A stretch of DNA of 64,000 nt from JBMNFB01 sp050949085 (GTDB taxonomy: Bacteria > Bacillota > UBA994 > UBA5500), in contig JBMNFB010000001.1 of assembly GCA_050949085.1 (NCBI GenBank), positions 186,001-250,000 on the forward strand. Direction: 5' to 3'. This document shows, piece after piece, positions 52,098 through 59,523 of this stretch. Both the position numbers and the translations under genes were made by a program. Within the stretch, counting starts at the first letter, position 1. Each line of letters begins with the position of its first letter. Below the pieces are notes generated by a model. The model made no database searches. It saw only the letters and a program-made list of their open reading frames with translations, and had not been told where the DNA came from.

Positions 52098-52981
52098 TCG
52101 AGGGCGTTATCGTCAGAATTCTATCGGGCTACTATTATGTTCAAACCGAGCAGGGGGAGATCCGCTGTCGAGCGCGGGGCCGGATGCAGCTCAGCGACCT
52201 GACGCCGGTCGTAGGCGATCGGGTGGTCCTGAGCTACCGCGAGGACGGGGACGGCGCGCTGGAGTCGGTGTATCCGCGCAAGAACAGCCTGCGCCGCCCG
52301 CAGGTGGCCAATGTAGATCAGATGCTGGTCATGGGGGCACTGGCTGAGCCGGCGCCCAACCTGCTGCTGATCGATCGGCTGCTGGTCACGGCCGACTTCC
52401 TGGGGTTGGACGCCCTGCTGGGGTTCAATAAAGCTGACCTGGATTCGTCCGATGCGGCGGCTGGCTTACGGACCATCTATCGTCCGGCCGGTTATCCTCT
52501 ATTTACGTTCAGTATCAGGCAGGAACAGGGCCTGGAAGGGCTGCTCCAGCAGCTGCAGGGCAAGGTAACCGTGCTGGCTGGGCAGTCGGGTGTGGGCAAG
52601 TCTTCGCTGATCAACTGGCTGGCGGGAGAGAAAACTGCCGAGACCGGTCGGGTCAGCCGGAAAGGCGGCACTGGCCGCCACACGACGCGCCACGTGGAAC
52701 TCCTCCCGTTGCCAGGCTTAAAGGACAGTTATATCGTCGATACCCCCGGTTTTAGCCGTCTGGAGCTGCCGGAGGAGCTGGAGGCAGTCCATCTCGATCA
52801 GTTTTTCCCGGAAATGCGCATGCGGACGGGGTGTCGTTTTGCACCAGACTGCGCTCACCTGGCCGAACCAGGCTGCGCGGTGAAGGAAGCTGTGCAGCAG
52901 GATTTAATCGCGCCCGAGCGCTACCAGAGCTATCAGGCGTTGCATCAGGAGTTGAAGGAACTAGAAAGGCGGTATTACTAG
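52094..52981 (+). CDS. rsgA: Ribosome small subunit GTPase RsgA, apparently starting at ATA
   Basis: Circularly permuted GTPase for late 30S assembly. An OB-fold comes first (IEGVIVRILSGYYYVQTEQG), then NKAD (G4), GQSGVGKSSL (G1), DTPGF (G3) and zinc ligands in TGCRFAPDCAHLAEPGC. The first canonical start, ATG 52184, would delete 30 conserved OB-fold residues. The frame runs back to ATA 52094 (5 bases after AGGTG), where Bacillus RsgA has its Met. One G-to-A change from an ATGA overlap with the prkC stop would produce this ATAA. Either a rare AUA start or a sequence error. Confidence 0.88.
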   Translation: MIEGVIVRILSGYYYVQTEQGEIRCRARGRMQLSDLTPVVGDRVVLSYREDGDGALESVYPRKNSLRRPQVANVDQMLVMGALAEPAPNLLLIDRLLVTADFLGLDALLGFNKADLDSSDAAAGLRTIYRPAGYPLFTFSIRQEQGLEGLLQQLQGKVTVLAGQSGVGKSSLINWLAGEKTAETGRVSRKGGTGRHTTRHVELLPLPGLKDSYIVDTPGFSRLELPEELEAVHLDQFFPEMRMRTGCRFAPDCAHLAEPGCAVKEAVQQDLIAPERYQSYQALHQELKELERRYY

Positions 52982-52983
52982 CG

Positions 52984-53628
52984 ATGCAGATTGCCCCCTC
53001 GTTGTTGTCGGCGGACTGGCTGGAATTAGGCAACTCAGTGCGTGAGTGTGAACAGGCCGCCGCCGATTGGCTGCACCTGGATGTGATGGATGGCCATTTT
53101 GTGCCCAACCTGACCATGGGGCCTGATCTGGTGGCCGCGGTGACGCGGGCCAGTCGGTTGCCGGCGGAGGTGCACCTGATGGTGGAACGACCGGAGGATT
53201 GCCTGGAGGCGTTTCTTCGCTCTGACGCACGGGCCATCAGCGTGCATGCCGAGAGCAGCTATCATCTGCATCGCCTGGTACAGAGGATTCAGGCGGCTGG
53301 GCGGCTGGCAGGCATCGCCCTCAACCCGGCTACGCCCTGGCAGGCCGTTGAACCCTTGCTGCCCATCCTGGATTATGTACTGGTCATGACGGTCAATCCC
53401 GGCTTCGGCGGGCAGCCATTCATCGCTGAGATGCTGCCCAAGATCGCCAGCCTGCGTCAGCACCTGAAGGCGATTCAGCGGGAGATTCCCATCTGGGTGG
53501 ATGGCGGAGTCTCGCTGGACAACGTCCGACAGCTGCGGGAGGCGGGTGCCACGGTCCTTGTCACCGGTTCGGCCTTTTTCCGCGCCGCCGATCGGGCCGA
53601 GTTTGTCCGACAGATGAAACAGGTCTGA
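52984..53628 (+). CDS. rpe: Ribulose-phosphate 3-epimerase
   Basis: Interconverts ribulose 5-phosphate and xylulose 5-phosphate. 214 aa TIM barrel: IAPSLLSADWLELG, HLDVMDGHFVPNLTMG, VNPGFGGQPFI and VDGGVSLDN with the metal-binding and catalytic Asp/His residues. ATG 52984, two bases after the rsgA stop; no strong ribosome site, so coupled translation is likely. The longer frame from 52831 is inside rsgA. thiN, often next, is absent. Confidence 0.95.
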   Translation: MQIAPSLLSADWLELGNSVRECEQAAADWLHLDVMDGHFVPNLTMGPDLVAAVTRASRLPAEVHLMVERPEDCLEAFLRSDARAISVHAESSYHLHRLVQRIQAAGRLAGIALNPATPWQAVEPLLPILDYVLVMTVNPGFGGQPFIAEMLPKIASLRQHLKAIQREIPIWVDGGVSLDNVRQLREAGATVLVTGSAFFRAADRAEFVRQMKQV

Positions 53629-53659
53629 GCAGGTTGCTGCAACCGAAAAAGACACTTGA

Positions 53660-53695
53660 CCAGAGCTGCTGCAGGCACGGCGGCTCTGGTTTTTG
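53660..53695 (+). terminator. Terminator after rpe
   Basis: CCAGAGC pairs with GCTCTGG around a GC-rich loop, followed by TTTTT. Ends the long priA-rpe stretch. Confidence 0.8.
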
Positions 53696-53710
53696 CGTGC
53701 AAAATGCGTT

Positions 53711-53736
53711 TTTGTCCCCGCAGTCATGGGGACAAA
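53711..53736. repeat. Perfect inverted repeat upstream of the small membrane ORF
   Basis: TTTGTCCCC (53711-53719) and GGGGACAAA (53728-53736), 8 bases apart, lie about 40 bases before the 59-codon ORF. Could be an operator or an RNA hairpin; the plus strand has no T-run after it. Confidence 0.4.
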
Positions 53737-53774
53737 GCCTCCGCTAATATACATGACCAAGGGGGTGGTGACGC

Positions 53775-53954
53775 ATGCGTCGGCCTCGGCAGCGGCGCCG
53801 ACATACTGTGACAGACGCGAACCGCTGGATTGGACTGATACTGATGGCTGGCGGGTTGATCATTATCCTCAAGCTGCTGCCATCCTGGCTTCTGTGGGGG
53901 CTGGCAGGATTAGCCTTGCTGGCGTCAGGCGTTTTTCTGGCCTTTGGCCGGTAA
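53775..53954 (+). CDS. Small membrane protein of unknown function
   Basis: 59 aa. A basic N-terminus (MRRPRQRRRH) is followed by NRWIGLILMAGGLIIILKLL and a second hydrophobic stretch (WLLWGLAGLALLASGVFLAF), so probably two membrane helices with the basic end inside. GGGGGTGG lies about 6 bases before ATG 53775. Lies 30 bases upstream of spoVM, which suggests a shared sporulation transcript, but no promoter is certain. No family named; small two-helix proteins of this look do occur at this locus in other Clostridia as far as I recall. Confidence 0.65.
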   Translation: MRRPRQRRRHTVTDANRWIGLILMAGGLIIILKLLPSWLLWGLAGLALLASGVFLAFGR

Positions 53955-53984
53955 TCGAGACGAACAGGGAGGGGGGCACGGAGA

Positions 53985-54059
53985 TTGCGCTTCTATGTGT
54001 TCAGGGTACCTCGGTTCTTGCGTGGATTCTTCAGGCTATTTATTCGTCGCCCCAAATAA
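53985..54059 (+). CDS. spoVM: SpoVM, spore morphogenetic peptide
   Basis: 24-aa amphipathic helix that sits on the curved outer forespore membrane and recruits SpoIVA. Reads MRFYVFRVPRFLRGFF then RLFIRRPK, matching the Bacillus pattern MKFYTIKLPKFLGG in spacing, including the single proline at position 9 and alternating basic residues. TTG 53985 is 8 bases after GGGAGGGGGG. Located between rpe and rpmB as in Bacillus. Confidence 0.88.
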   Translation: MRFYVFRVPRFLRGFFRLFIRRPK

Positions 54060-54081
54060 GCGTCGGTTGCAGCGCACGCAA

Positions 54082-54107
54082 AAAAGCACTGGCCTGCCAG
54101 TGCTTTT
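54082..54107. terminator. Bidirectional terminator between spoVM and rpmB
   Basis: AAGCACTGGC and GCCAGTGCTT form a 10-bp stem with a 2-base loop; T-run on the plus strand (TTTT) and on the minus strand (TTTTTT). Serves both convergent genes. Confidence 0.85.
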
Positions 54108-54131
54108 GGCTTATCTGTTTGTGCCATCCGC

Positions 54132-54326
54132 CTAGATAGCGCGGGTCACCCTACCAGAACGAATGCAGGTGGTGCATACGTTCCTGCGTAGAACCTGTCC
54201 GTTCTTCTCGACGACGCGAATGCGCTGAATATTGGGCAACCAGACCCGCTTGGACTTGCTGTCCGACTTGCTAATCCTATGGCCGACCGAACGGGACTTC
54301 CCGCAGATTTCGCACTTGGAGCTCAT
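54132..54326 (-). CDS. rpmB: 50S ribosomal protein L28
   Basis: 64 aa. Zinc-binding form with CEICG at the start and CTTC near the end. GHRISKSDSKSKRVWLPNIQ is the L28 signature. TAAGGAGGTG precedes the ATG on the minus strand. Transcribed opposite to its neighbours, as in Bacillus. Confidence 0.96.
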   Translation of the reverse strand: MSSKCEICGKSRSVGHRISKSDSKSKRVWLPNIQRIRVVEKNGQVLRRNVCTTCIRSGRVTRAI

Positions 54327-54416
54327 CAGTGCACCTCCTTATCTAAGTAAGCCCGTCGGGCCTACCAGGTGAATAAGGCGATGTTTGCCTGCCAACATCG
54401 ACCCGTACCGCCTCTG

Positions 54417-54445
54417 ATTGTACCACGCTGATGTCGGCTTGACAA
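54417..54445 (-). promoter_or_regulatory. SigA promoter for rpmB
   Basis: On the minus strand: TTGTCA (54445-54440), a 17-base spacer, TACAAT (54422-54417). An inverted repeat CGATGTT/AACATCG lies just downstream at about 54379-54400 in the rpmB leader. Confidence 0.6.
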
Positions 54446-54513
54446 GCGGCCGCAGCAGGAGGAGTGCGCAACCTGAGGGCGAATTAGGCAGGTTAGGAGT
54501 GGGCCAATGGCTG

Positions 54514-54522
54514 TGCTATAAT
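54514..54522 (+). promoter_or_regulatory. Extended -10 promoter for yloU-fakA
   Basis: TGC directly before TATAAT (54517-54522) forms a TGn extended -10 element; no good -35 is present. It lies about 85 bases before the yloU start. Together with the divergent rpmB promoter it explains the 54327-54608 gap. Confidence 0.5.
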
Positions 54523-54608
54523 GTGAGTGTTGCCACACGGAGTACTTTTCCTGTGAACGCACGCAGGCGACCCTGAAATACTCCGGATGTGAAGGAGGGT
54601 TTTAGCAT

Positions 54609-54971
54609 ATGGATCAGGTGATAACGACCGATCTTGGTCAGATAGTGATCAGCGAAGAGACGGTTGCCACCATCGCCGGGGCAGCCGCTCTGGAGTGCTA
54701 TGGTCTGGTGGGCATGTGCTCGCGCAGCGTGAAAGATAACTTCGTTGAGCTGCTGGGGCGCGAGAACCTGGCCCGCGGCGTACAGGTCTCGGGTGACGCT
54801 CAGCAGGTGATCATCGACCTCTGCATTATCGTCAGCTATGGCACCAAAATTTCGGAAGTGGCCCAGAATGTGATGGATACAGTCAAGTACACGGTGGAGA
54901 ATCTGATTGGCCTTAAGGTGGAACAGGTTAACGTTAACGTGCGAGGGGTGCGCGTTACCAGGGCCAGGTAA
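54609..54971 (+). CDS. Asp23/Gls24 family envelope stress response protein (YloU)
   Basis: 120 aa DUF322 protein. ISEETVATIAGAAALECYGLVGM is the family opening; VIIDLCIIVSYGTKISEVAQN and VEQVNVNVRGVRV follow. Function not defined; Asp23 proteins associate with the envelope in other Firmicutes. GAAGGAGGG precedes ATG 54609. Paired with fakA, as in almost all Firmicutes. Confidence 0.92.
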   Translation: MDQVITTDLGQIVISEETVATIAGAAALECYGLVGMCSRSVKDNFVELLGRENLARGVQVSGDAQQVIIDLCIIVSYGTKISEVAQNVMDTVKYTVENLIGLKVEQVNVNVRGVRVTRAR

Positions 54972-54988
54972 GGGGGAGCAGCAGGACA

Positions 54989-56617
54989 ATGCAAAGAATA
55001 GATGCAGATCTGTTTCGACGAATGCTGTTGGCAGGGGCTAGGTGTCTTGAACAAAACCGCGCCACAGTAGATGCCCTGAATGTCTTTCCTGTACCCGATG
55101 GTGACACAGGAACCAATATGAACCTCACGATGCAGTCGGTGGTACAGGCGATTCTGGCCGAGCAGGAGCCGCATGTCGGCCGCCTCGGTGCGGCTTGCGC
55201 CTCTGGCTCTCTGATGGGTGCCAGGGGGAACTCCGGCGTTATCCTCTCCATGTTCTTCCGCGGGTTTGGCCGGTATCTGGAAGGCAAGGAATCGATCAGC
55301 AGCCTGCAGTTGGTGGAGGCCATGCAGCAGGGTGTGGACACTGTCTACAAGGCAGTGCGCAAACCGGTGGAAGGCACAATTCTGACGGTCATGCGCGAAT
55401 CGGCCCAGGCGGGCCTGATTGCTGCGCGGCGGCATGATGACGTCGCCCACGTGATGCAGGCGGTGGTCCGGCAGGCAGAGGAAGCTCTGCGTCACACGCC
55501 CGAGCTGTTGCCGGTGCTAAAGCAGGCTGGTGTCGTCGATGCTGGCGGCCAGGGGCTGGTTTTTATCTACCACGGTTTTCTGGACGCTGTGGAGGGGCGG
55601 GCTATTCCGACTGTGTCGGAGCCTGTGCCGCCTGTTGAGCCGACGCTGGACCGTCCGCTGGATACGGCCGATATCAAATTTGCCTATTGCACCGAGTTCA
55701 TGATCAAGTCGCCGCGTATCAATGAGGCGGATATGCACCAGCTGCTGGAGCCACTCGGCGATTCGCTGCTGGTTCTGGGCGATGCTCAGGTGCTCAAAGT
55801 GCATGTACACACCAATGACCCCGGGCTGGCGCTGCAGACCGGGCTGAAATACGGCGAGTTGACCGGCATCAAGATTGAGAATATGAAGGAGCAGCATACC
55901 GCCCTCTATTCTCAGGAGACGGTCCCGGCGCAGGAGATCAACGCAGCTGAGCCGCCCAAACTCGTCGGGGTGGTGGCAGTTGTTGCCGGCGATGGCATGG
56001 CAGAGATCTTCCAGAGCTTTGGAGTCGATGTGATCGTCCGCGGTGGGCAAACTATGAACCCCAGCACCGAAGAGCTGCGACAGGCGGTGGATGAGGTGAA
56101 CGCGGAGCACGTGATCATCCTCCCCAATAACAAGAACATCATCATGACCGCTGAGCAGGTATCGGAGGTTACTGATAAGAAGGTGCACGTCATTCCCACG
56201 CGCACTTTGCCGCAGGGATTGGGCGCTCTGCTGGGCTACGTAGCGGAGCCGGGCGATCTCGGTGTGATGCTCGGCAATATGGAGCGAAATAGCCTGCAGG
56301 TGAAGAGCGGCCAGGTGGCGACTGCGGTGCGCGACCATTCCTGCCCGGCGGGCGAAGTTAAGCAGGGTGACTATATCGGCATGTTTGAAAAGGAGATCGA
56401 TGTGATCGGCTACGAGCTGCCGGAGGTGGTTCTCGATACCATCGCCAGGATGGTAGACGACGACTCAGGTGTGATCACCCTCTTTTACGGCGAGGGCGTC
56501 TCCGCTGAGGATGCGGCGGACCTCGCAGCGCGCGTGGAAGCCCTTTACCCTGATCTGGACGTCGAGGTGCATTCTGGCGGGCAGCCGGTGTACCACTATA
56601 TCATTTCGGTGGAGTGA
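54989..56617 (+). CDS. fakA: Fatty acid kinase catalytic subunit FakA (DAK2 domain, YloV)
   Basis: ATP-binding subunit that phosphorylates FakB-bound fatty acids. 542 aa: N-terminal DhaL/DAK2 domain (DALNVFPVPDGDTGTNMNLT, ARGNSGVILSMFFRGF), a central domain (FAYCTEFMI, VLKVHVHTNDPG) and a C-terminal DegV-like domain (GVVAVVAGDGMAEIFQSFGV, IILPNNKNIIMTAEQ). Short CCAGGTAAGGGGGAGC precedes ATG 54989. No fakB in view. ATG of sdaAB follows the stop by 2 bases. Confidence 0.92.
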   Translation: MQRIDADLFRRMLLAGARCLEQNRATVDALNVFPVPDGDTGTNMNLTMQSVVQAILAEQEPHVGRLGAACASGSLMGARGNSGVILSMFFRGFGRYLEGKESISSLQLVEAMQQGVDTVYKAVRKPVEGTILTVMRESAQAGLIAARRHDDVAHVMQAVVRQAEEALRHTPELLPVLKQAGVVDAGGQGLVFIYHGFLDAVEGRAIPTVSEPVPPVEPTLDRPLDTADIKFAYCTEFMIKSPRINEADMHQLLEPLGDSLLVLGDAQVLKVHVHTNDPGLALQTGLKYGELTGIKIENMKEQHTALYSQETVPAQEINAAEPPKLVGVVAVVAGDGMAEIFQSFGVDVIVRGGQTMNPSTEELRQAVDEVNAEHVIILPNNKNIIMTAEQVSEVTDKKVHVIPTRTLPQGLGALLGYVAEPGDLGVMLGNMERNSLQVKSGQVATAVRDHSCPAGEVKQGDYIGMFEKEIDVIGYELPEVVLDTIARMVDDDSGVITLFYGEGVSAEDAADLAARVEALYPDLDVEVHSGGQPVYHYIISVE

Positions 56618-56619
56618 CG

Positions 56620-57300
56620 ATGAGCACCCGGCGTAGACTGAGCATCTTCGATGTGGTCGGCCCGGTGATGATCGGCCCCAGCAGTTCGCACACAGCGGGG
56701 GCAGCCCGCCTGGGCAAGTTGGCGCGGCAGTTGCTGGCAGAGCAGCCGCGCTGTGCACGCTGCACTCTCTATGGCTCATTAGCGGCCACCTACCGGGGCC
56801 ACGGCACCGACCTGGCCTTGATCGGCGGCCTGCTGGGATTTGACCCGGATGATGAGCGGATTCGCTCGTCAGCCGAGCTGGCGGAGGCAGAGGATTTGCA
56901 GGTGGAACTGATCGCCAGCCAGGACAATGCTGGATTGCTGCACCCGAATCTGGTGCGCATTGAACTGAGCGGTGACACGCGGCAGGTGAGCCTGGTGGGA
57001 GCGTCAGTGGGCGGCGGCAAGGTGGAAGTGCTGGAGCTGAACGGATTCCCGGTGCGTCTGCGCTGTGAGGAATATACCCTCGTGGTTTCCTCCTGGGATC
57101 AGCCAGGCGTGGTCACCGAGTTAACCCGTTACCTGACGCAGGCAGGCGCCAATATCGGCAACATGTCGGTGTCGCGCCTGGGCCGCGGCAAGTCGGTGGT
57201 GATGACCATCGAGCTGGATGCGGAGCCGTCGGCGGATACGCTGGAACGCCTGCGCGCCGTGTCCGGAGTGAACCGGATTATCTGTCTGCAGAAACTCTAG
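56620..57300 (+). CDS. sdaAB: L-serine dehydratase, beta subunit
   Basis: Iron-sulphur L-serine deaminase subunit: with SdaAA converts serine to pyruvate and ammonia. 226 aa. FDVVGPVMIGPSSSHTAGA is the signature; GTDLALIGGLLGFDPDD follows; and an ACT domain (about residues 150-226, SSWDQPGVVTELTRYLTQAG) gives likely amino-acid control. ATG 56620 follows GGTGGAG; GTG 56614 overlaps that site. Confidence 0.94.
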   Translation: MSTRRRLSIFDVVGPVMIGPSSSHTAGAARLGKLARQLLAEQPRCARCTLYGSLAATYRGHGTDLALIGGLLGFDPDDERIRSSAELAEAEDLQVELIASQDNAGLLHPNLVRIELSGDTRQVSLVGASVGGGKVEVLELNGFPVRLRCEEYTLVVSSWDQPGVVTELTRYLTQAGANIGNMSVSRLGRGKSVVMTIELDAEPSADTLERLRAVSGVNRIICLQKL

Positions 57301-57398
57301 GCGCTGTTTGCGCTCATCCTGCGACAGAGTTAGTTAAGCTCCCAAGAAAGACCTGGCTGAGATGTAGCCCCTACGACGGCCTCAGGAGGGATACGAGA

Positions 57399-58280
57399 AT
57401 AGCGATTGAGTCATTACAGGCATTGCTCGAGTTAGCAGCGCGCGACCAGCAGTCGCTGGGTGAAACTGCTCTGCGCCTGGAGGCAGAGAGCCAACAGGTG
57501 GCGGAAAAAGTGGTTTATGATCGGATGTATGAGTTTCTTCAGGTGATGCGCTCCAGCGTACAACGTGGCCTGACGGAGGAGATTCGCTCCTTGAGCGGGC
57601 TCAGCGGCGGCGCCGCCCGGCTGGTGGCCGCTGCTCAGCCGCGGCTGTTGAACAGCCTGGCGCAGCGGGCCATGAGCTATGCCCTGGCGGTGATCGAGGT
57701 CAATGCCAGCATGGGCAAGATTGTCGCTGCACCGACGGCCGGTTCCAGCGGAATTTTGCCGGGCGTCATTCTGGCCATCGCCGACGAGTTTGGTCTGGAT
57801 GATCGTTCAGCGACGCTGGCCCTGTTTGCCGGGGGCAGCGTGGGGCAGGTGATCGGCCAGGTGGCCTCGCTGAGCGGGGCGGAAGGCGGCTGTCAGGCAG
57901 AGTGTGGCTCGGCAGGTAGCATGGCCGCAGCGGCGGCGGTGGAGCTGGTGGGGGGCACACCGCGGCAGGCGATAGCGGCTGCGGGGCTGGCTCTGAAGAA
58001 TGCGCTGGGTTTGGCCTGTGATCCGGTGGCAGGTTTGGTGGAAATCCCCTGTATCAAGCGCAACGCCATTCAGATCTTGATTGCCTTGGGCGCAGCGGAA
58101 CTGGCTCTGGCCGGCATCGAGAGCGCTATTCCGGCAGACGAGGTGGTGCTGGCCATGGATAAGATCGGCAAGGCAATGCCGCATGAGTTGAAGGAAACCT
58201 CGCTGGGCGGGCTGGCAGATACGCCAACTGCGCGTGAGATTGAGAAAAAGCTGGGTAATATCTCTCCAGGCAGCCGTTAG
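57399..58280 (+). CDS. sdaAA: L-serine dehydratase, alpha subunit, apparently starting at ATA
   Basis: Catalytic 4Fe-4S subunit. AAPTAGSSGILPGV, EGGCQAECGSAGSMAAAA and VCDPVAGLVEIPCIKRNA-like sequence hold the cluster cysteines and substrate residues. The first canonical in-frame start, TTG 57423, has no ribosome site. AGGAGG at 57384-57389 is 9 bases before ATA 57399, and the frame from there reads AIESLQALLELAAR, matching the length and pattern of the Bacillus N-terminus. So translation probably begins at AUA (293 aa), or the base is an error. About 98 bases separate it from sdaAB. Confidence 0.88.
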   Translation: MAIESLQALLELAARDQQSLGETALRLEAESQQVAEKVVYDRMYEFLQVMRSSVQRGLTEEIRSLSGLSGGAARLVAAAQPRLLNSLAQRAMSYALAVIEVNASMGKIVAAPTAGSSGILPGVILAIADEFGLDDRSATLALFAGGSVGQVIGQVASLSGAEGGCQAECGSAGSMAAAAAVELVGGTPRQAIAAAGLALKNALGLACDPVAGLVEIPCIKRNAIQILIALGAAELALAGIESAIPADEVVLAMDKIGKAMPHELKETSLGGLADTPTAREIEKKLGNISPGSR

Positions 58281-58296
58281 GCTGCCTGTTTGCTTT
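58268..58296 (+). terminator. Terminator overlapping the sdaAA stop
   Basis: AGGCAGCC pairs with GGCTGCCT around GTTA, then GTTTGCTTT. The left arm is within the last codons of sdaAA. Confidence 0.7.
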
Positions 58297-58395
58297 ACAT
58301 AAAAATGTCACTCTCAGGTTTACCCATGAAAAAAACCACATTGCTCTGCTGGATGCACAAGGTAACGATGTTGGGGAAGCAGGAATCAATTGCTA

Positions 58396-58426
58396 GCATA
58401 AGAGGGTTGGGTTGCAGCGAATAATA
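58396..58426 (+). promoter_or_regulatory. Candidate SigG promoter of the SASP gene
   Basis: GCATA (58396-58400) and AATAATA (58420-58426), 19 bases apart, resemble the forespore SigG elements (GNATR and CAWNMTA) with one mismatch in the -10 and a slightly long spacer. Expected for a SASP gene. Confidence 0.4.
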
Positions 58427-58476
58427 TGATTGCAGCGGGATGATAGCCCGCTAGACTTCAATAGGGAGGTAGTGAA

Positions 58477-58710
58477 ATGGCATTAGGTAGCAGTTCCAGC
58501 AACACCCCTGTTGTCCCCAACTCCAAGAAGGCGTTAGAGCAGTTCAAGTACGAAGTCGCCAATGAGCTCGGCATTCAGACCCCGGCTGATGGTTACTGGG
58601 GCACGATGACCACTCGTGACACCGGTGCCATCGGTGGACACATGGTTCGCAAGATGATCGCGATGGCTGAGCAGGCTCTGGCCAGTCAGAGCGGCAACAC
58701 ACCTCGCTAA
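58477..58710 (+). CDS. Alpha/beta-type small acid-soluble spore protein
   Basis: Coats spore DNA against UV and chemical damage and is degraded at germination. 77 aa. VPNSKKALEQFKYEVANELG carries the germination protease site (NELGI), and MTTRDTGAIGGHMVRKMI is the second conserved DNA-binding block. AGGGAGGTAG precedes ATG 58477. Monocistronic, with its own promoter-like sequence and a strong terminator. Confidence 0.96.
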   Translation: MALGSSSSNTPVVPNSKKALEQFKYEVANELGIQTPADGYWGTMTTRDTGAIGGHMVRKMIAMAEQALASQSGNTPR

Positions 58711-58724
58711 CACAGCCCATGGAA

Positions 58725-58751
58725 AGAGCGGATGCTATCCGCTCTTTTTTT
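58725..58751 (+). terminator. Terminator after the SASP gene
   Basis: AGAGCGGAT pairs with ATCCGCTCT around GCT, followed by seven T. Confidence 0.92.
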
Positions 58752-58778
58752 GTGCGTCAGCTTCGCCAGGGTTTTCGC

Positions 58779-58807
58779 AAAAAAAAGCTGGTGGCCTGAG
58801 CCACCAG
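58779..58807 (-). terminator. Minus-strand terminator without an obvious minus-strand gene
   Basis: CTGGTGGC (from 58788) pairs with GCCACCAG (58800-58807); eight A lie on its left (58779-58786), so on the minus strand the hairpin is followed by eight T. No minus-strand gene reads into it from the right, so it may end an antisense or small RNA. Confidence 0.55.
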
Positions 58808-58838
58808 TCTGGGAGAGGAGAAACCGGAGGAAGAGCTT

Positions 58839-58949
58839 ATGGGGAAATGTTGCTTCCACGAGTATTATGAGCAGCGGTTTCCACCAATATACATGCCCTG
58901 CGATTTTTTTTACAGAGCCGAGCGGAATCTGTACAATGGAGGGTGGTGA
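58839..58949 (+). CDS. Possible 36-codon small ORF upstream of rsmD
   Basis: 36 aa, rich in Cys, Tyr and Phe (MGKCCFHEYYEQRFPP to LYNGGW). GGAGG at 58826-58830 is 8 bases before ATG 58839, an ideal site, and the stop lies 4 bases before the rsmD ATG, which would suit a leader peptide or a coupled small protein. No family recognised and no start conservation testable here; it may be chance. Confidence 0.35.
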   Translation: MGKCCFHEYYEQRFPPIYMPCDFFYRAERNLYNGGW

Positions 58950-58953
58950 TAAC

Positions 58954-59523
58954 ATGCGTGTGATAGCCGGACGAGCCAAGGGACGCAAACTGAAGATGCG
59001 GGACGACCTGCCGATCCGCCCCACCAGCGACAAGGTGAAGGGCGCAGTTTTCAACACCCTGGCGCCCTGGTTGCTGGATTCCAGCTTTCTGGATCTCTTT
59101 GCCGGCAGCGGGGCCATGGGGATTGAGGCCTGGAGCCGTGGTGCGTCCTCGGTCACCTTTGTAGAAAAGAACCGCCGTTCTTTTCAGTTGCTGAAGCAGA
59201 ACCTGCAATTGGTAGGCTTTGAGACCGCAGAGTGTCTACTCAGCGACTTTCGCCAGGCAGCGCAGCGGCTGGAGGGCCGTCGGTTTGACCTGATCTACGC
59301 CGATCCGCCGTATGAAGCCCAGCTCTATGCAGAGATCCTGGAGGTCGTGGTTAGACACTCGCTGCTCAGCGAGGACGGCCGGCTCTGCGTCGAGCACCCC
59401 AGGACGCTGTCACTGGAGCTGACCCCTGACTGGCTGGAGCACGCGACCAAGACTTATGGGGACACACGTGTCAGCTATCTGATGAGGAGGGAACCGAGTG
59501 GTGAAAGCAGTCTATCCAGGTAG
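58954..59523 (+). CDS. rsmD: 16S rRNA (guanine-N2) methyltransferase RsmD
   Basis: Methylates G966 (E. coli numbering). 189 aa. MRVIAGRAKGRKL at the start, DLFAGSGAMGIEAWSRGA for SAM binding and YADPPYEA for catalysis. ATG 58954 follows GGAGGGTGG; the frame is open upstream to 58732, but the family N-terminus starts here. Overlaps coaD by 26 bases, as the ylbH-coaD pair of Bacillus. Confidence 0.95.
   Translation: MRVIAGRAKGRKLKMRDDLPIRPTSDKVKGAVFNTLAPWLLDSSFLDLFAGSGAMGIEAWSRGASSVTFVEKNRRSFQLLKQNLQLVGFETAECLLSDFRQAAQRLEGRRFDLIYADPPYEAQLYAEILEVVVRHSLLSEDGRLCVEHPRTLSLELTPDWLEHATKTYGDTRVSYLMRREPSGESSLSR

Noticed and set aside
58923..58937. TTTACA-17-TACAAT as an rsmD promoter
   Set aside because: The -35/-10 pair (starting near 58909) looks good, but transcription would begin inside or after the GGAGGG ribosome site, giving a nearly leaderless message. 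Not listed as a feature.
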